Positions 50,828 through 61,980 are shown, numbered from the stretch's first letter. The stretch is 64,000 nucleotides of DNA from Liolophura sinensis (GCF_032854445.1 NC_088295.1:47915385-47979384), one strand, 5' to 3'. The notes: generated by a model from the letters alone, not told the origin. Made by a program: numbers and translations.

Positions 50828-51186
50828 TTTGATCGTCTAATGATTAAAGCATCCATTTTGAAGATGTGAGGTCAAAGCCGGGTCCGACCATACCAAAGAC
50901 TTACTGCTACCTCGCTTGGCACTCAGCACTGAGAGGCTGTAGAGTAAGGAAACACGACTGGTTGTTCCATTGTCAATATAATGTGGCTGCGTGAGGTGTC
51001 ATGTCTGGTGTCTTCGGCATGATACTTCAGTGGTGGCAGCACTTTGGCAGCATGGACTTTACATGGACCCCTACCACAAGAAGCGCATTACCAGTATAGG
51101 TACATTGTGCATATACCTAATGACTCCTCGTCTTCATATGACTGAAAAATTGCTAAATATGCCATTAAACCCCTGACATGCATACA
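50828..51186 (+). mobile_element. SINE family B, old divergent copy
   Basis: Head-like GTGAGGTCAAAGCCGGGTCC and body CTCGCTTGGCACTCAGCACT, then ATATGACTGAAAAATTGCTA and ATTAAACCCC. It matches family B in order but with many changes. Confidence 0.7.
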
Positions 51187-51208
51187 TGTAGAAACACATT
51201 GAACTTTC

Positions 51209-51366
51209 AACATCATGTCGGGTGTCTTCATGATACTTCAGTGGCAGCATGGACTTGCCCTGCCACAAGAGGACACAATACAGGTACACACACACATAAT
51301 GACTCCCCGTCTTCAAAGGACTGAAAAATTGTTAAGTACGATGTTAAACCCCAAGCATACATACCG
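51209..51366 (+). mobile_element. SINE family B-like, 3' part
   Basis: Shares GTGTCTTC-TGATACTTCAGTGG-type blocks with the previous copy, then ACTGAAAAATTGTTAAGTAC and GATGTTAAACCCCAAGCATA. It lies directly after the older copy in the same orientation. Confidence 0.75.
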
Positions 51367-51395
51367 GTATATACAGTGTATCTCCCTTCATAATT

Positions 51396-51465
51396 TTGGC
51401 AGCCGTCGTATAAGTGAAATATACTGGAGTCAGTATAGCGTAAAATGGAAGTCAAATAAATAAAT
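51396..51465 (+). mobile_element. SINE family A, tail fragment
   Basis: GCAGCCGTCGTATAAGTGAA, then a modified TGGAGTCAGTATAGCGTAAA and CAAATAAATAAAT. It follows two family B pieces, making a three-SINE cluster. Confidence 0.85.
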
Positions 51466-51469
51466 CCTG

Positions 51470-51702
51470 TACGGTCTCAATAATTTCAGACGCATTTTTA
51501 GAAAATGCATACCATGATGCTTTGCAGGGGCTGTTGTCTTAAGTTGTACACTCTCTGGGGGGAGTAGTGGATTATCGATAGTAAATCAATGACAGAAGTT
51601 CACATCTTTGTCACACCTCAGTGAGGCTCACCAGCTTGGCAAGACAGGGAGAGGCAATCAGCCAGGTTTTGAAAAGATATAACTTGTTGTGATTGGACGG
51701 CT
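51470..51702 (+). repeat. Interspersed repeat R2, second copy, left half
   Basis: Matches 4045-4290: TCTCAATAATTTCAGACGC, GGGGCTGTTGTCTTAAG, GGGGGGAGTAGTGGAT, CAGTGAGGCTCACCAGCTTG. The matching right half is at 53335-53477. Confidence 0.75.
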
Positions 51703-52028
51703 ATTTTTCAGTCATGCCAATGTAGTTTAAAACTTTGTACACATTGGTAGACCTATATACAAACTACAAAATTACAGAAAAACAGACGTTTCCGAAATTT
51801 TTGCTTGTAACACATGTGTTCAACTGAAGGTTGGAGATTCTCTCTCGTTGGATACACATGACTTTGTCACAAAATGTGGTTCTGGAAATTTGAAAGCTAA
51901 TTATTTGTCATTCATAACAACTAGGGGCATTTACAACTTACACAAAGACTGTCTGGAAAACTGGAGTTCATTTCGTTGTGTAAACTGGCTGGCAGTAAAA
52001 CACTATATGAGCTCACGCGAGAAATAAA

Positions 52029-52084
52029 TACTGAGTCAATGTTATCGTTGTTTCTCCAGAAACAACGATAACATTGACTCAGTA
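52029..52084. repeat. Perfect hairpin, 27-bp arms, 2-bp spacer
   Basis: The arm starting TACTGAGTCAATGTTATCG (52029-52055) is the exact reverse complement of 52058-52084, with only CC between the arms. The flanks do not pair. It lies in the segment that separates the two R2 halves. Confidence 0.97.
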
Positions 52085-53334
52085 CACACCTTTCTTAAAG
52101 AAAATCAGAGTTTGGCACAGTTTGACATACATACACGGCTACTTACTTATTTCACGATACTCCAGAGCCCATAATACCAACCTTTATATGTGGTGTGTGA
52201 CATACTTTATGCATGTAGGCCTACGTCAGAAACGGATATACGTGTTTCCAGGCATGCCAGGCTTGGACAGTTGTGGAGATTTTATAGCCTACGGGCCAGT
52301 GTCAAAGTTCGCTCAGTGTTAAATTCTGTATTGTGTACTGTGTTTTTGCCCAAATACGAGAAATTTAATGAAGAATATCAATGTTAATAGTTTGTGTCCA
52401 TTCTTGGGACTCTTGATGTGGCCAGAGGCATGGGGTGTTGGCTCCTGCTGATGAAGCCCTGTTTAAAAGCTTTTTTTGCCACATTAAAAATAAAACCTGG
52501 TTCAAAAGTTTTTTTCACAGTAGGTAATCATTCATCCATTAGCCATTTTATGTACCTGTAAGCCCACCGACGATTTGGGAAAGCTTCTTAAAAATATATT
52601 ATCAGCAGGATACATACAAGCTATGAATTTCTGTAATATTTTAATTCTGCTTTTTGTTATAATCTGGAAGTAATTTGTAAAACCAGTTCCTGTAGAGGCT
52701 GTTGTGCATGGGTTTTGATTTTTGTAATCCACGTACACATTTTATATTTTGTGTCACTCACATTCAACTGTGAGTTTGACAAGATACTTCAGTTTAATTG
52801 AAGTCAGAATGAACTGAGGCATATTTCCCAGGGATGGGTGTTGAGGTACTCGGTATTGTATTTACTGAGGCCGCGTCATATCGTGCATCATTCGTAACTT
52901 TTGAGCATACCTTTAGAATGATTAATAGATAATTACACCTGGGAATTTGACCATTCTTCTCTTTAATGTAGACATTTATTAGGACATTTATTTGTGTCTG
53001 CAAACGACCTTCCAGAACCTCGCATGTCCCAGACCTGCAGGTGCCAGATGAAATCTACATGGTTTGTATTCTGGTCGGGAAAGTGGGAAATCAGGCCTGT
53101 CATCTTTTCAGTTGGATCTAACCACATGGAGTTTCTTTTCTGAGCGAACATTGTTTATATATTTTCTGCAAAATAACCGATGCCATTCACAGCAAAACCC
53201 ACTTCTCAGAGCTCAATATTCTCTCAAGGTCGTCTGGTACGTATATCACTGGGTTTTGAAGGCATTTATCTGGTAAAATTTAAAGCCTGGTTAAGCTAAT
53301 TTGATGACACACATAGATGAATGTTCATGACTTT

Positions 53335-53477
53335 CTAGGCCAGAGTAGGCCAATACCCAGCTGGGTCAGCTGGCACGGCGATGTTGAACGCAGTGAGCAC
53401 TTGGCGGGAGACTTGTCTGATCTTACTTTCAATGTGTCTCAGTTAGCAAGTGTCTGCAATTATTGAGAAGATACGGT
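53335..53477 (+). repeat. Interspersed repeat R2, second copy, right half
   Basis: Matches 4390-4530: GGGAGACT-TCTGATCT, TCAATGTGTCTCAGTTAGCA and GTGTCTGCAATTATTG. It is about 1.6 kb to the right of the left half. Confidence 0.7.
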
Positions 53478-54688
53478 TAATAGATTGTGCTTTACTCTGC
53501 CTGATATATATGAGGGACATAAAGTATATTTAATGCCTCTCTCTAAAGGTTGACAATGTTGTTAATATTGTTCCTGGAAAACAGACCAATCTTGTCACCA
53601 TTCTGAAACCTACCATTGAGGCTAGTTTGAAGGCTAGAACAAGTCCATTGGCATCATTTATCAGAGATAACACTATCCAACAAGCAGCGTAGAATGAAAA
53701 AAGACTTTATCACAACAGGAGCCCATGCCTATTGTTCTCAAGGAGAGCTGTTTACCATTTTGTCATTTTTATGGAAACAGCAAATGCATGCGTGGAATAA
53801 GGAACGGATTAGGCCAAGGCAGATCACTGGCAATTTCTAAGTCCTTTATAGTGCTCACGCTTGGCAATAGACAGAAATTAATGGAAGCCTGACCACATCA
53901 ACTGGAAACAAGAGATAATGCTTATGCAGATGTGCGCTGTAGGTGCGTATCTTTGTCGTGGAGTGCTGCCTCAAGTAAAAAATCAATAAACAATCTATCT
54001 CTGAGTAAATGTTTGGCAGGGGATAGTCCAGCAGCTTGCCATTAGGCCGGACTCACGCCTACAGATCAGGTCAGCTTGGGACGATTTATTGCAATATAAC
54101 CACCATTGCCGGCTAGAGCGGTGGACCAAGAGGTGCAAAGACAGAACGTCAGTTTACGTTTAACAAAGGTCAAAACAGTTGGCTTGAGAAAGGTCTTTGA
54201 GTAAAGGTCTTTGCCTTGTCAGTCTGCTAGATAAATGTTATCAAATTTGCCTCCAAATCATGTATTGGAAGTGTAGGGGATATTTTGTACCATCAACCTC
54301 TTTTGCTATTACCAAAGTCTGGAACTTCTGAAATTAGAGATGACGTGATATGTATTTTAGCTTGATGCTATACATACGTCACCTGAGGATAAATGTGCTG
54401 GCTAGACTGTCCAGTAGTTGCCCGTGGCATTTTCATGAAACGGCATAGACAAACAGATGAGTTTTGTTTCCAGATAAATCACAGACAACATAATATATAC
54501 AGACAGTTAAAGCTTCACATGAACAGGTGCGACAATTCTGTAGATAAAGGAAAAGGTGGAGCAGGCTAGTGTGTTGCCTGTCCGTGTGGAAAGCTCAAAG
54601 CTTCATGGTTTTGAAATAATCATAATATACATGTATATGTTGTTTTTTTTTTTTTTTAGTTATTTCATTTCAGAACACTAAACTTATT

Positions 54689-54732
54689 TGATTTATTTAT
54701 TTATTTGATTGGTTTTTACGTCATACTCAGAA
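54689..54732 (-). mobile_element. SINE family A tail fragment, reverse
   Basis: TTATTTATTTATTTGATTGG is the reversed (AATA)n tail, followed by a decayed reverse of the GTACGGCGTAAAA block. Confidence 0.6.
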
Positions 54733-55354
54733 CAGTAAACAGCTGTGAGTTTAATTTTAGTGGTATCCCTGATAGTACAGATAACTGAATTTTTTTTGTC
54801 CATTTGATTAATTATTCTAATGTACCTGTAAAAACAATGGTGAGCGAGGTGTGCTCAAGTTGACAATCTATACACAGTTGCCGTTTATGTTTTATGGATG
54901 CTTGGACGGTTCCATTTCGCTAATGAAATATGGGAGCTGGGTTGTGTTGTGAGAACATATAATGGGTCAAGCAGTTAAGTTTAAAGGTAAAATATTTACC
55001 ATTACCAACATCATGTGGCCAGTAGGCACTTATCCCGTGTATGAGATATAAAGAGGTGACATCCAAAACAAACATCTTGGTACTTTATCTGGGTAATTTC
55101 TAGATGGACAGCAATGCATTTTTTCAGCGTCCTCTTACTAGTAACCCCTGCTGGTATTAAAAGGATTGCTGGTATTACAAGCAAGTGATGGGAGTGAACA
55201 GCTTGTGCTTGATGATGGCAGACATCTCCCGTGATGCAGGACTCAGTCGGCAGTACACAAAGCACTGTCTCCGCCGCAGCCATTGTTCTGAGCGACGCTG
55301 GTGTTGGAATACATAGGATAATGTCCGTAACTGGCCACCACTACCAGTCCAACC

Positions 55355-55510
55355 TTATGAGTTACATACAGCCAGAGGCCGTCTTGAAGAACAACGCCTC
55401 TTTTTGAGCAGTGTTTTATGCTCCCAGTCGTTGTAGGAGATTTCACCGAATAACATGTAGAACAAAATAATAATACTGCACGAATAGCTGGTGTGGGTCG
55501 AGGCAGCCAT
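55355..55510 (-). CDS. Possible minus-strand first exon with TISU-like start
   Basis: On the minus strand CAAGATGGCTGCC surrounds an ATG at 55510-55508, close to the TISU start element (SAASATGGCGGC) used by short-leader animal genes. The frame gives 51 residues: MAASTHTSYSCSIIILFYML, then FGEISYNDWEHKTLLKKR and a basic end, stop at 55355. A GTATGT donor lies within it, near the GCT codon before the end. One hydrophobic stretch could be a membrane or signal segment. I do not recognise the protein. It could be a chance frame. Confidence 0.25.
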   Translation of the reverse strand: MAASTHTSYSCSIIILFYMLFGEISYNDWEHKTLLKKRRCSSRRPLAVCNS

Positions 55511-55532
55511 CTTGAGAATTTTAGACCAATCG

Positions 55533-55842
55533 TGGGTTAAGTCACACCTAAGACTTTGAAAGAGAAAGTTGTACATGTAACTTCAGCGTTCAGCATGAAG
55601 AGGATAGTGCAACGACTGGTTGACCGATATCTGTGTAATAGCTCGGATGGAGTGGCGTATAATTGCCTTCAGCAGACCCTATAAGTTGTCTCAGTAAAGC
55701 GCAGCACTACATAAAAGAGTGGTGGAGATCCGTCCTGCAGCAAGGAGGTACATTACATGCACTCTAAGGTCTTCTTTGTCGTCATATGACTCAAAAATTG
55801 TTAAGTACAGCGTTAAACCCAATGCACTCGCACTCACACTCA
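55533..55842 (+). mobile_element. SINE family B, head truncated
   Basis: AAGTCACACCTAAGACTTTG, GTTCAGCATGAAGAGGATAG, GCAAGGAGGTACATTACATG, CAAAAATTGTTAAGTACAGC and a broken (CACT) tail. It lies just beside the TISU-like minus-strand start. Confidence 0.9.
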
Positions 55843-58493
55843 ACCGAATCTTTCAAATGGAAGTTTCTCTGCAAAATAAATCATCACTTCTGACAGGTTT
55901 TTTTTATTTCTTTGACTTAAAATCATCATTTCTTTGTCATCGCAAAACTGTTACGTTTGCATTTGGTTCGCAAGATGTGATTTAATGTGGAACAAATTCG
56001 TCCAGCTGAAGACCATTTCACCGCCATACACATGAAGACTTAAGTAGTCGTTGTAGAATTAAAAGACGATTTAGGAAATGAAATCCTAAATTGATTATAG
56101 TTTCTGCAAAAAGTCGCTTCATTTTGACATCTGTTGAGCAGAAGAAGACTGTGTCAAGGCTGATAATATATTGCTACATATCATATGAACTCCTGCACTG
56201 TGGAACCCATAAATTTTAATTTTTCAGCATGTGACTCATCTGTGCAAATGTGAACTGTGGATATTTTCTGAAGTCAAGTGGTAACATGAGACAGGTATCT
56301 TGTGAAATGTGTTTTAAATGTGGGTTATGTTTTATACCAAGGATTATACATAAACAGAATGAAATAAATAATACTATGCAATAAAGATTGCTTCCAGCAT
56401 GATCAGTCCTGAAGAGACTATACCTGAAAATATAGTGAACAACACCCTTCGGATAAGGTTATGTCACTTCTTGCTGTCAAGCCTCTGTACCTAGTCATGC
56501 TATAATCAAGTGAATAGCTGATGTTAAAAAATGTCCAAGATTTCAACTGATCTACCAATCAACGAACCAATTGGCAAACAGAGTGACCAAATTTAGTAAT
56601 GTACATCTGCTGAGTTGAAACTAAATACGTAGCAATGACCAACTATATGTATGTGCTTGGTATTTTCAACAATCTTGTCAGCAACAGACTCTTGCTACTG
56701 AAGATTAACTGTGAGACTTAATTCTGGTACAGTTACTTTGTCCTAGTTTTGGCAACAGTTGCCAACTCTTTCAATCTCATAGTAGACAGTTTACTCCTGA
56801 GGCAATTGGCGATGATGAACGATTGACCCAAATCGGTGCCATCTAATTGACAGCTGGTTTTGAATAAGAGTCTGCTTTGGCAGACCGTTGTGCTGGGCAT
56901 ATATAGCTTTGGATTTATGTGCCTCAGACGTTGTCTGAATCCCCAACAAATCTGACCTCAGACAAAATCATGGTTTACCACATTAGACAATGTTATATGA
57001 TTTGAGTAGGTTATTTCATGGTTTCTGAGGAGTTCATCTGTCCTCTTTGCCTGAACAATACATTTTACCTGGGATGCAATATTGGATCCTAATTGGTTAA
57101 CAATTAGTCTTGGAATTATTTATAAATAATTATTATTATTTATGAATTATGTATAAATTGCTAGTTTTTTTGATTCAGAGTCCTTAAAAAGCATTTCGCA
57201 GGTGGAAATTTAACCTTCGTAGCAAGCTATAGAGAAGTTATGTATGCTGCCAGCATGTTGGGTTTCATCAATCTATGTGAAGGTCATTAGAGTTCAAATT
57301 AAAAAACATAGATTTTCTTGATCTCACTCAGTCCTTGGAGAGCAACTTAAGACAGATTGCCATAAAAAATAGTTAGGTTTTCAGTCTCAGAGAAATCAAT
57401 CAGGGGTTAAGTCTGTATTTAGCATGTCAGGTAATCAAATTGGCCCTGATCCATTACCTCTTGTTGTTTTCTTTTTTGTAGACTTTTGTCCCTGCACTTC
57501 TATGGATTTGTTATGTATACTTGCTAGATTGTAAACCAGCTATATTGCCCTTATACATATGCATGTACAAGCACGTATGAATATCAGTTAATGCATCTGT
57601 GATGTTATTGGAATATGGTTAAAAATTTTTAAAAAAAGGAACAAGCTGAAAAAAAAGAAACACTTTCCTGTCCAATTTGTCTCAGATAGCCGCAGGGGGC
57701 TCGCTTTTGTGATTTTGAGATTATTCATTTGCATGTGAAACCTTGTTAGTCACGACAAGCCAATCATATAATGCAACACTTTATTCGATGATTAATTTTA
57801 CAAGAAAGCATTTGTGAGGCTTATCCAGTAGGCCATAAATTCATAATTTTTAGCATAACTCTGACAGCTTATTCACATAATTGGTGCATTTCTCCATTTA
57901 CATGTAGGGTTATTATTTGTTAGCTTCCAGAAATACATTTCAGAAGATTTTTCACAAATTCGAGTGGTTGACACTTATACATGTGGGCCGTAAATTGTGC
58001 TTTTCATTTAATCTGTCTGTTTTGGCTCACTTTATTATTCATGCACTTTTGCATTCAATTTGCTTTTGACATCTTTATATGCTACACGTCTAAGTCTACT
58101 TAAGCATTTGATAAGTGAGAACATTACACATTACCCACATTATGCCCACGTAATTAAGTTAGTATATGTCATAACTCAGCTGTAAAAGTTGATTTTAAGT
58201 ATTGTGGATATTTTCCATCCATTAATTTGTTCACATACATTAAAACATACTTACATGCATGTATATGTTAACTGTAACTAGGACTTCATGCCCCCATTTC
58301 AATTACCCCCCACAGTAAAGTTGTTTTGACATCTCCCCAGGAGGCTACTTAATTTCTGAACTGACGATTGGGGCCTTACGAAAACAGTCATTTAAATCCA
58401 TGGTTACGCACCAAAAAGATTTAAAATCAGTAACCTTAGTACAGCCTATCTTTGATTTCAGCAGTAAGCTATAAAGTGCCGGTAGTGGTTGGC

Positions 58494-58612
58494 TCAATGT
58501 CCATATAATGTGACTTAGTGCTGCATTGTATCTGGCATGGTGTTCCAGTGAGGCAGCACCATAAATATTAAATTTGACACTGGGTCTGGTCTGCAAGAAG
58601 GACACACCATAG
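58494..58612 (+). mobile_element. SINE family B-like, middle fragment
   Basis: GGCTCAATGTCCATATAATG, GGCATGGTGTTCCAGTGAGG and CAGCACCATAAAT resemble the older family B copy at 50,970-51,060. The tail is missing here, but a matching tail appears at 59037-59098. Confidence 0.5.
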
Positions 58613-59036
58613 TGATGTCAGGCTTGAGGATTTCACGGAAACGATCGTTCTGTTTCCGTGTCGGTTCCTAGGTTAAAAATTCATGGAATGAAAAGTCCAT
58701 TTCCCACAAAAAAAGACTTGGCTCCTCACTCAGTACTGCTCAGGGGAATTTTAAACTTGAAGGTGGTGTAATGTGGTAAAGTGACATCAATCCTTTGAAG
58801 AATCAGCTTTTCACAATGAACATCTGAGAGAGAGCTCATTGACTAACAATAAGGTCACTCTAACCTTTACAACTGCCCTGCGTATTAAACACTCAATAGA
58901 GTTAATTGTCTGAGCGCAGAATAAATGAAAAAATTAGATCTGTAAGAAACACCAGACACCAAAATTTATTTGATGAAATGCCATTAATACTAAAATTATT
59001 ACAGGTAAAGCGGTTCCTATTGCAGAAATTGTTTCT

Positions 59037-59098
59037 GAAATCCTCATGCCTATGATATGACCGAAATGTTATTGAAAAGATGTTAAACCCCAACATAA
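59037..59098 (+). mobile_element. SINE family B-like tail fragment
   Basis: CTATGATATGACCGAAATGT, then TATTGAAAAGATGTTAAACC and CCAAC, matching the family B 3' end. It could belong to the fragment at 58494-58612. Confidence 0.5.
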
Positions 59099-59199
59099 AC
59101 CTTTCAGGGTGTTAAGGACAACTTAATAAACAAATAGCATACTATGAATAGTGCTACATGTATTATATACGTTCGTGTTTTTTTTTGTTTATTTAGCAG

Positions 59200-59238
59200 G
59201 AAGTTCGGCTTCAAGAAAAAGTTTAACAATACCCAATG
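59200..59238 (+). CDS. CYB5R4: CYB5R4 micro-exon in the linker
   Basis: Only 39 bases, between GTTTATTTAGCAG and CAATG|GTGAGT. The base from the previous exon plus GA makes Gly142; residues 143-154 read SSASRKSLTIPN. The Ser/Lys/Arg content fits a flexible linker between the heme and CS domains. There is no family motif. Support comes from splice sites and from phase-1 joins on both sides. Confidence 0.8.
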
Positions 59239-59441
59239 GTGAGTAGTATCTGTGAATCAGATTAGTAATTTGTTACTGAAATAATTGAATTAGTTAAGTT
59301 GGTGCATAACATGGTTGGCATATTTTCTGGCTATAAAGTATAAAGTTCAGTGAAAACTTCCTGTGTTAGTGTGGCAGTGCATGTTGAGTGCAATCAAGAC
59401 ATTAACGTGATTAAACCTGTTTCAAACTTTTTTTGATTCTC

Positions 59442-59442
59442 G

Positions 59443-59473
<31 letters not shown>
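59442..59473. repeat. TA microsatellite
   Basis: A (TA)n run broken by two TATG units, in the 483-bp intron of CYB5R4 between 59238 and 59722. Confidence 0.95.
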
Positions 59474-59536
59474 GTATTTACAATACTATGTATATTGACC
59501 TGTATATGTTAACTTTGTGATCATATGATGTACGCA

Positions 59537-59664
59537 GATCTGCCAGCAACCTGCTAATACTCACGGGTTTCCCCTGGACACTTCCTGGTTCTTTCCGAAC
59601 ATGATGCTGGCCACCGTCATATAAGTGAAGTATTCTTCAGTACGGCGTAAGAATAAATAAATGA
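59537..59664 (+). mobile_element. SINE family A, 5'-truncated
   Basis: GATCTGCCAGCAACCTGCTA, a GGTTTCCCC block, CCGTCATATAAGTGAAGTAT, TTCTTCAGTACGGCGTAAGA and AATAAATAAAT. It ends about 57 bases before the exon at 59722. Confidence 0.88.
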
Positions 59665-59721
59665 ACAAACAGTTGTACAGGATAATACATTGGTTTCATG
59701 GTCTGGTTTTCTCTCCTACAG

Positions 59722-59782
59722 GTCCAGCTGCCTTACCAAACTTGAACGGTTTAAAACCTCCATCTGGACCCACACCTCCAAG
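59722..59782 (+). CDS. CYB5R4: CYB5R4 linker exon, Pro/Gly-rich
   Basis: The 61 bases lie between TTTCTCTCCTACAG and CCAAG|GTACTC. They encode residues 155-174 (GPAALPNLNGLKPPSGPTPP) and two bases of Arg175. A proline-rich spacer at this place matches the variable linker of the family. The phases agree with the exons on both sides. Confidence 0.85.
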
Positions 59783-59849
59783 GTACTCTCACATGTCACA
59801 GTGAATTATGGTTTAAATGTTTACCATAGGTATTTCTTCAACCTGTTCA

Positions 59850-60179
59850 CAATTTTTCAGTCATATGATGATGAAGGAATCCTTAGAGTGCGTGTAATGT
59901 GCCTCCTTGTTGCAGGACGGATTTCCAACTCGCTTTTATCTAGTGCTGCTTCACTGAAACGCCTTACCGAAAGCAAGTAAGCAGCCCCACCCGAGCCATT
60001 ACATTGATCGAGTCAACCAGTCGTTAGTCACTATCCCTGTCATGCTGAACGCCAGTGAAGGAAGTTAAAACTTCATCTTTTAAGGTCTTAGGTGTGACTT
60101 GACCCAGGATTTACCCTGGATCTACCGTTGATGCTCCCAAAGCAGATGCTGTACCAACTGTGCTATCTCTATCTAGGCT
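59850..60179 (-). mobile_element. SINE family B, near full length, reverse
   Basis: From the left: AATTTTTCAGTCATATGATG, GTGCCTCCTTGTTGCAGGAC, GCTGAACGCCAGTGAAGG, then the head (GACCCAGGATTTACCCTGGA, ACCAACTGTGCTATC). It lies in the intron between 59782 and 60438 and fills half of it. Confidence 0.9.
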
Positions 60180-60437
60180 GGTCGAACATCATTGAATACT
60201 GGTGGCAGTTAGCTGCTTCCATGATTCCCTCCTAATTTCATACTTTGTATACGTTTCCAGTTCTTTGGTGGTTTAATTGTTTACCGTCATTTACAGTAAG
60301 TGGTGTAATTGTTGACACCACTGCATTATAGTATTCATCCAATAGCCATCTCATGCAGGATATTACTCACATTGCATGCACAGTTGTTCATCTCATGTTA
60401 TATATCACCTGAGTGACTGATTGTTCTCTGGTTGCAG

Positions 60438-60589
60438 ACATGACTGGTTCCAGAATGATGACCGAGTGACCATCGTAGTATACACCAAGTCTAAGGAGAT
60501 GAAACCAGAGCATGTGATAGTGGATCTCAAGGGGAGAGAACTCCTGCTGACTGCATTTATTAATGACCATACCTTCACCTTACACACAG
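60438..60589 (+). CDS. CYB5R4: CYB5R4 exon: start of CS domain
   Basis: The exon lies between CTGGTTGCAG and ACACAG|GTACAG. Residues 175-225 start RHDWFQNDDRVTIVVYTKSK and include HVIVDLKGRELLLTAFINDH. DWFQ plus VTI-VYTK is the family's CS (p23/SGT1-like) beta-sandwich, which in CYB5R4 lies between the heme and flavin domains. The exon leaves one base in phase 1. Confidence 0.95.
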
Positions 60590-61655
60590 GTACAGGAAAG
60601 ACACTTTGCTTGTAGTGTTAATGACAGTTGTTTATAAAGCTACAGATAAGGGGCGTACAGGTGGAAATACGCTTAGACAATCAGATGATACGCTTCTAAA
60701 ATTAAAACAGAGCGTACTGTATACGCCCGAAGACTTGTTTGCATGCCGAAGTTCCCAAAAGCTAGTGTACATGCGAGATTTAAAGCAGCCAGCCCTGCCA
60801 AAATCAAACTTAAATTTCCACAGCGAACTGTGTGCTTGACGTTCTCCAGCATGTGTTAGTTTTCAGCCTATATCAACAACTGTTTTATCATCTTTTGGCC
60901 CAAAGACAGCAGTTGTTAACAAGTTTGTATGGGTCAAGAAATGTTTAGAAAGGTAAAAGAAAATTTACCTGTCGCATCGGGCAGGTTACCATAGACAAAA
61001 ATAATTCTGCAAACCCTGCTGTCAAAGCACAAGGAAGGAAAAGTACGGAATAAAATTGGCAGTGAGGGAGTTATTGAAATAAACCCCACACAGGTTGATG
61101 AGAAATAAATGTATTAATTTCATTCAAATTCATTCCTCTTGTGGAAGACATGAAATAATTACTTTATTCTAGAATGTGTGGCAGTTTATATGTAGGCCTA
61201 CATCTGTTAGTATACCGGTTAGTCCTGCATACATAGGAAAGAACCTCTGTACATGTATATGTATACATGTATGCACATGTTGGTGTATGTCTTTTCTTCA
61301 TCTCTTTTCACTCAGTCAACTTCAAACTCCCCAGGTGTATTACTGGTGACCCAAAATAGTGAAGCACTGAGTATTTGAAGAAAATGTTCTGCAGTACAGC
61401 ATATTTGGAATGTCGAAAGTAACGTACTCCGTCTCTTTCAAAATCGGGAGTACCGTACTCCCTCTGACAAAAGTTATCTGTAGCGCTGTGTTTATCAAAA
61501 AAGAATGCACCTTGACACAGTTTAAATCAACCACAGCCAGAGATGGCAATCTCTCATCTCACCTAGTGCAAGGTGTAGCAAGAGAATGCTAATTGCCAAT
61601 TGCTGAATGCTAATGGAGAACTGGATGTTACTACTTGCATAGTGAGACCAAACTT

Positions 61656-61766
61656 GTGGATGCTTGGGAGTTTCCCAGAGCAGGGGTTCCTTCCACAATG
61701 ATTCTGGCTGCTGTTGCATAAGTGAAATGTCCTTGAGTGTGAAGTGAAACACTAACTGGATGAATG
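61656..61766 (+). mobile_element. SINE family A, diverged 3' part
   Basis: GGCTGCTGTTGCATAAGTGA, AATGTCCTTGAGTGTGAAG and AAACACTAACTGGATGAATG follow the family A 3' order with many changes and a lost tail. Confidence 0.75.
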
Positions 61767-61829
61767 GAGGATACTGTACAGTGAAGGTTGAATATCGTAA
61801 ATATTGTTATGTGGCAGATGGCAGGTGAA

Positions 61830-61980
61830 AATGATAAGCCATGAGACACAAAATGTCAAGTAAGTTATTATTTCCATCTTTCGTGAGAAAAATGTTTATG
61901 ATATTCAACCTATACTCTGCAGTATTCTATTTATTATTTATATTTTGACAGTATCATTATTTTGTGTATTTGAACAAATG
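61830..61980 (+). repeat. Diverged interspersed repeat R3, copy 2
   Basis: Loose match to 18115-18265 in the same orientation: TTATTATTTCCATCTTTCGT, TTTATGATATTCAA, TATTCTATTTATTATTTATA and TGTGTATTTGAAC. Confidence 0.5.

Larger units (their letters stand above)
48224..59199 (+). other. CYB5R4: CYB5R4 intron, 11.0 kb
   Basis: Contains SINEs of families A and B, a TIR element, the split R2 repeat, a hairpin and a possible minus-strand start. The segments 53560-54250 and 56360-58060 are less AT-rich or motif-dense and contain no recognised repeat. POU-type octamer ATTTGCAT is at 57727-57734. Confidence 0.7.

Noticed and set aside
55011-55283. 90-residue minus-strand frame starting MAAAETVL
   Set aside because: It overlaps the better TISU-like start in another frame, with no motif and weak start context. 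It is kept only as part of the note on that region.
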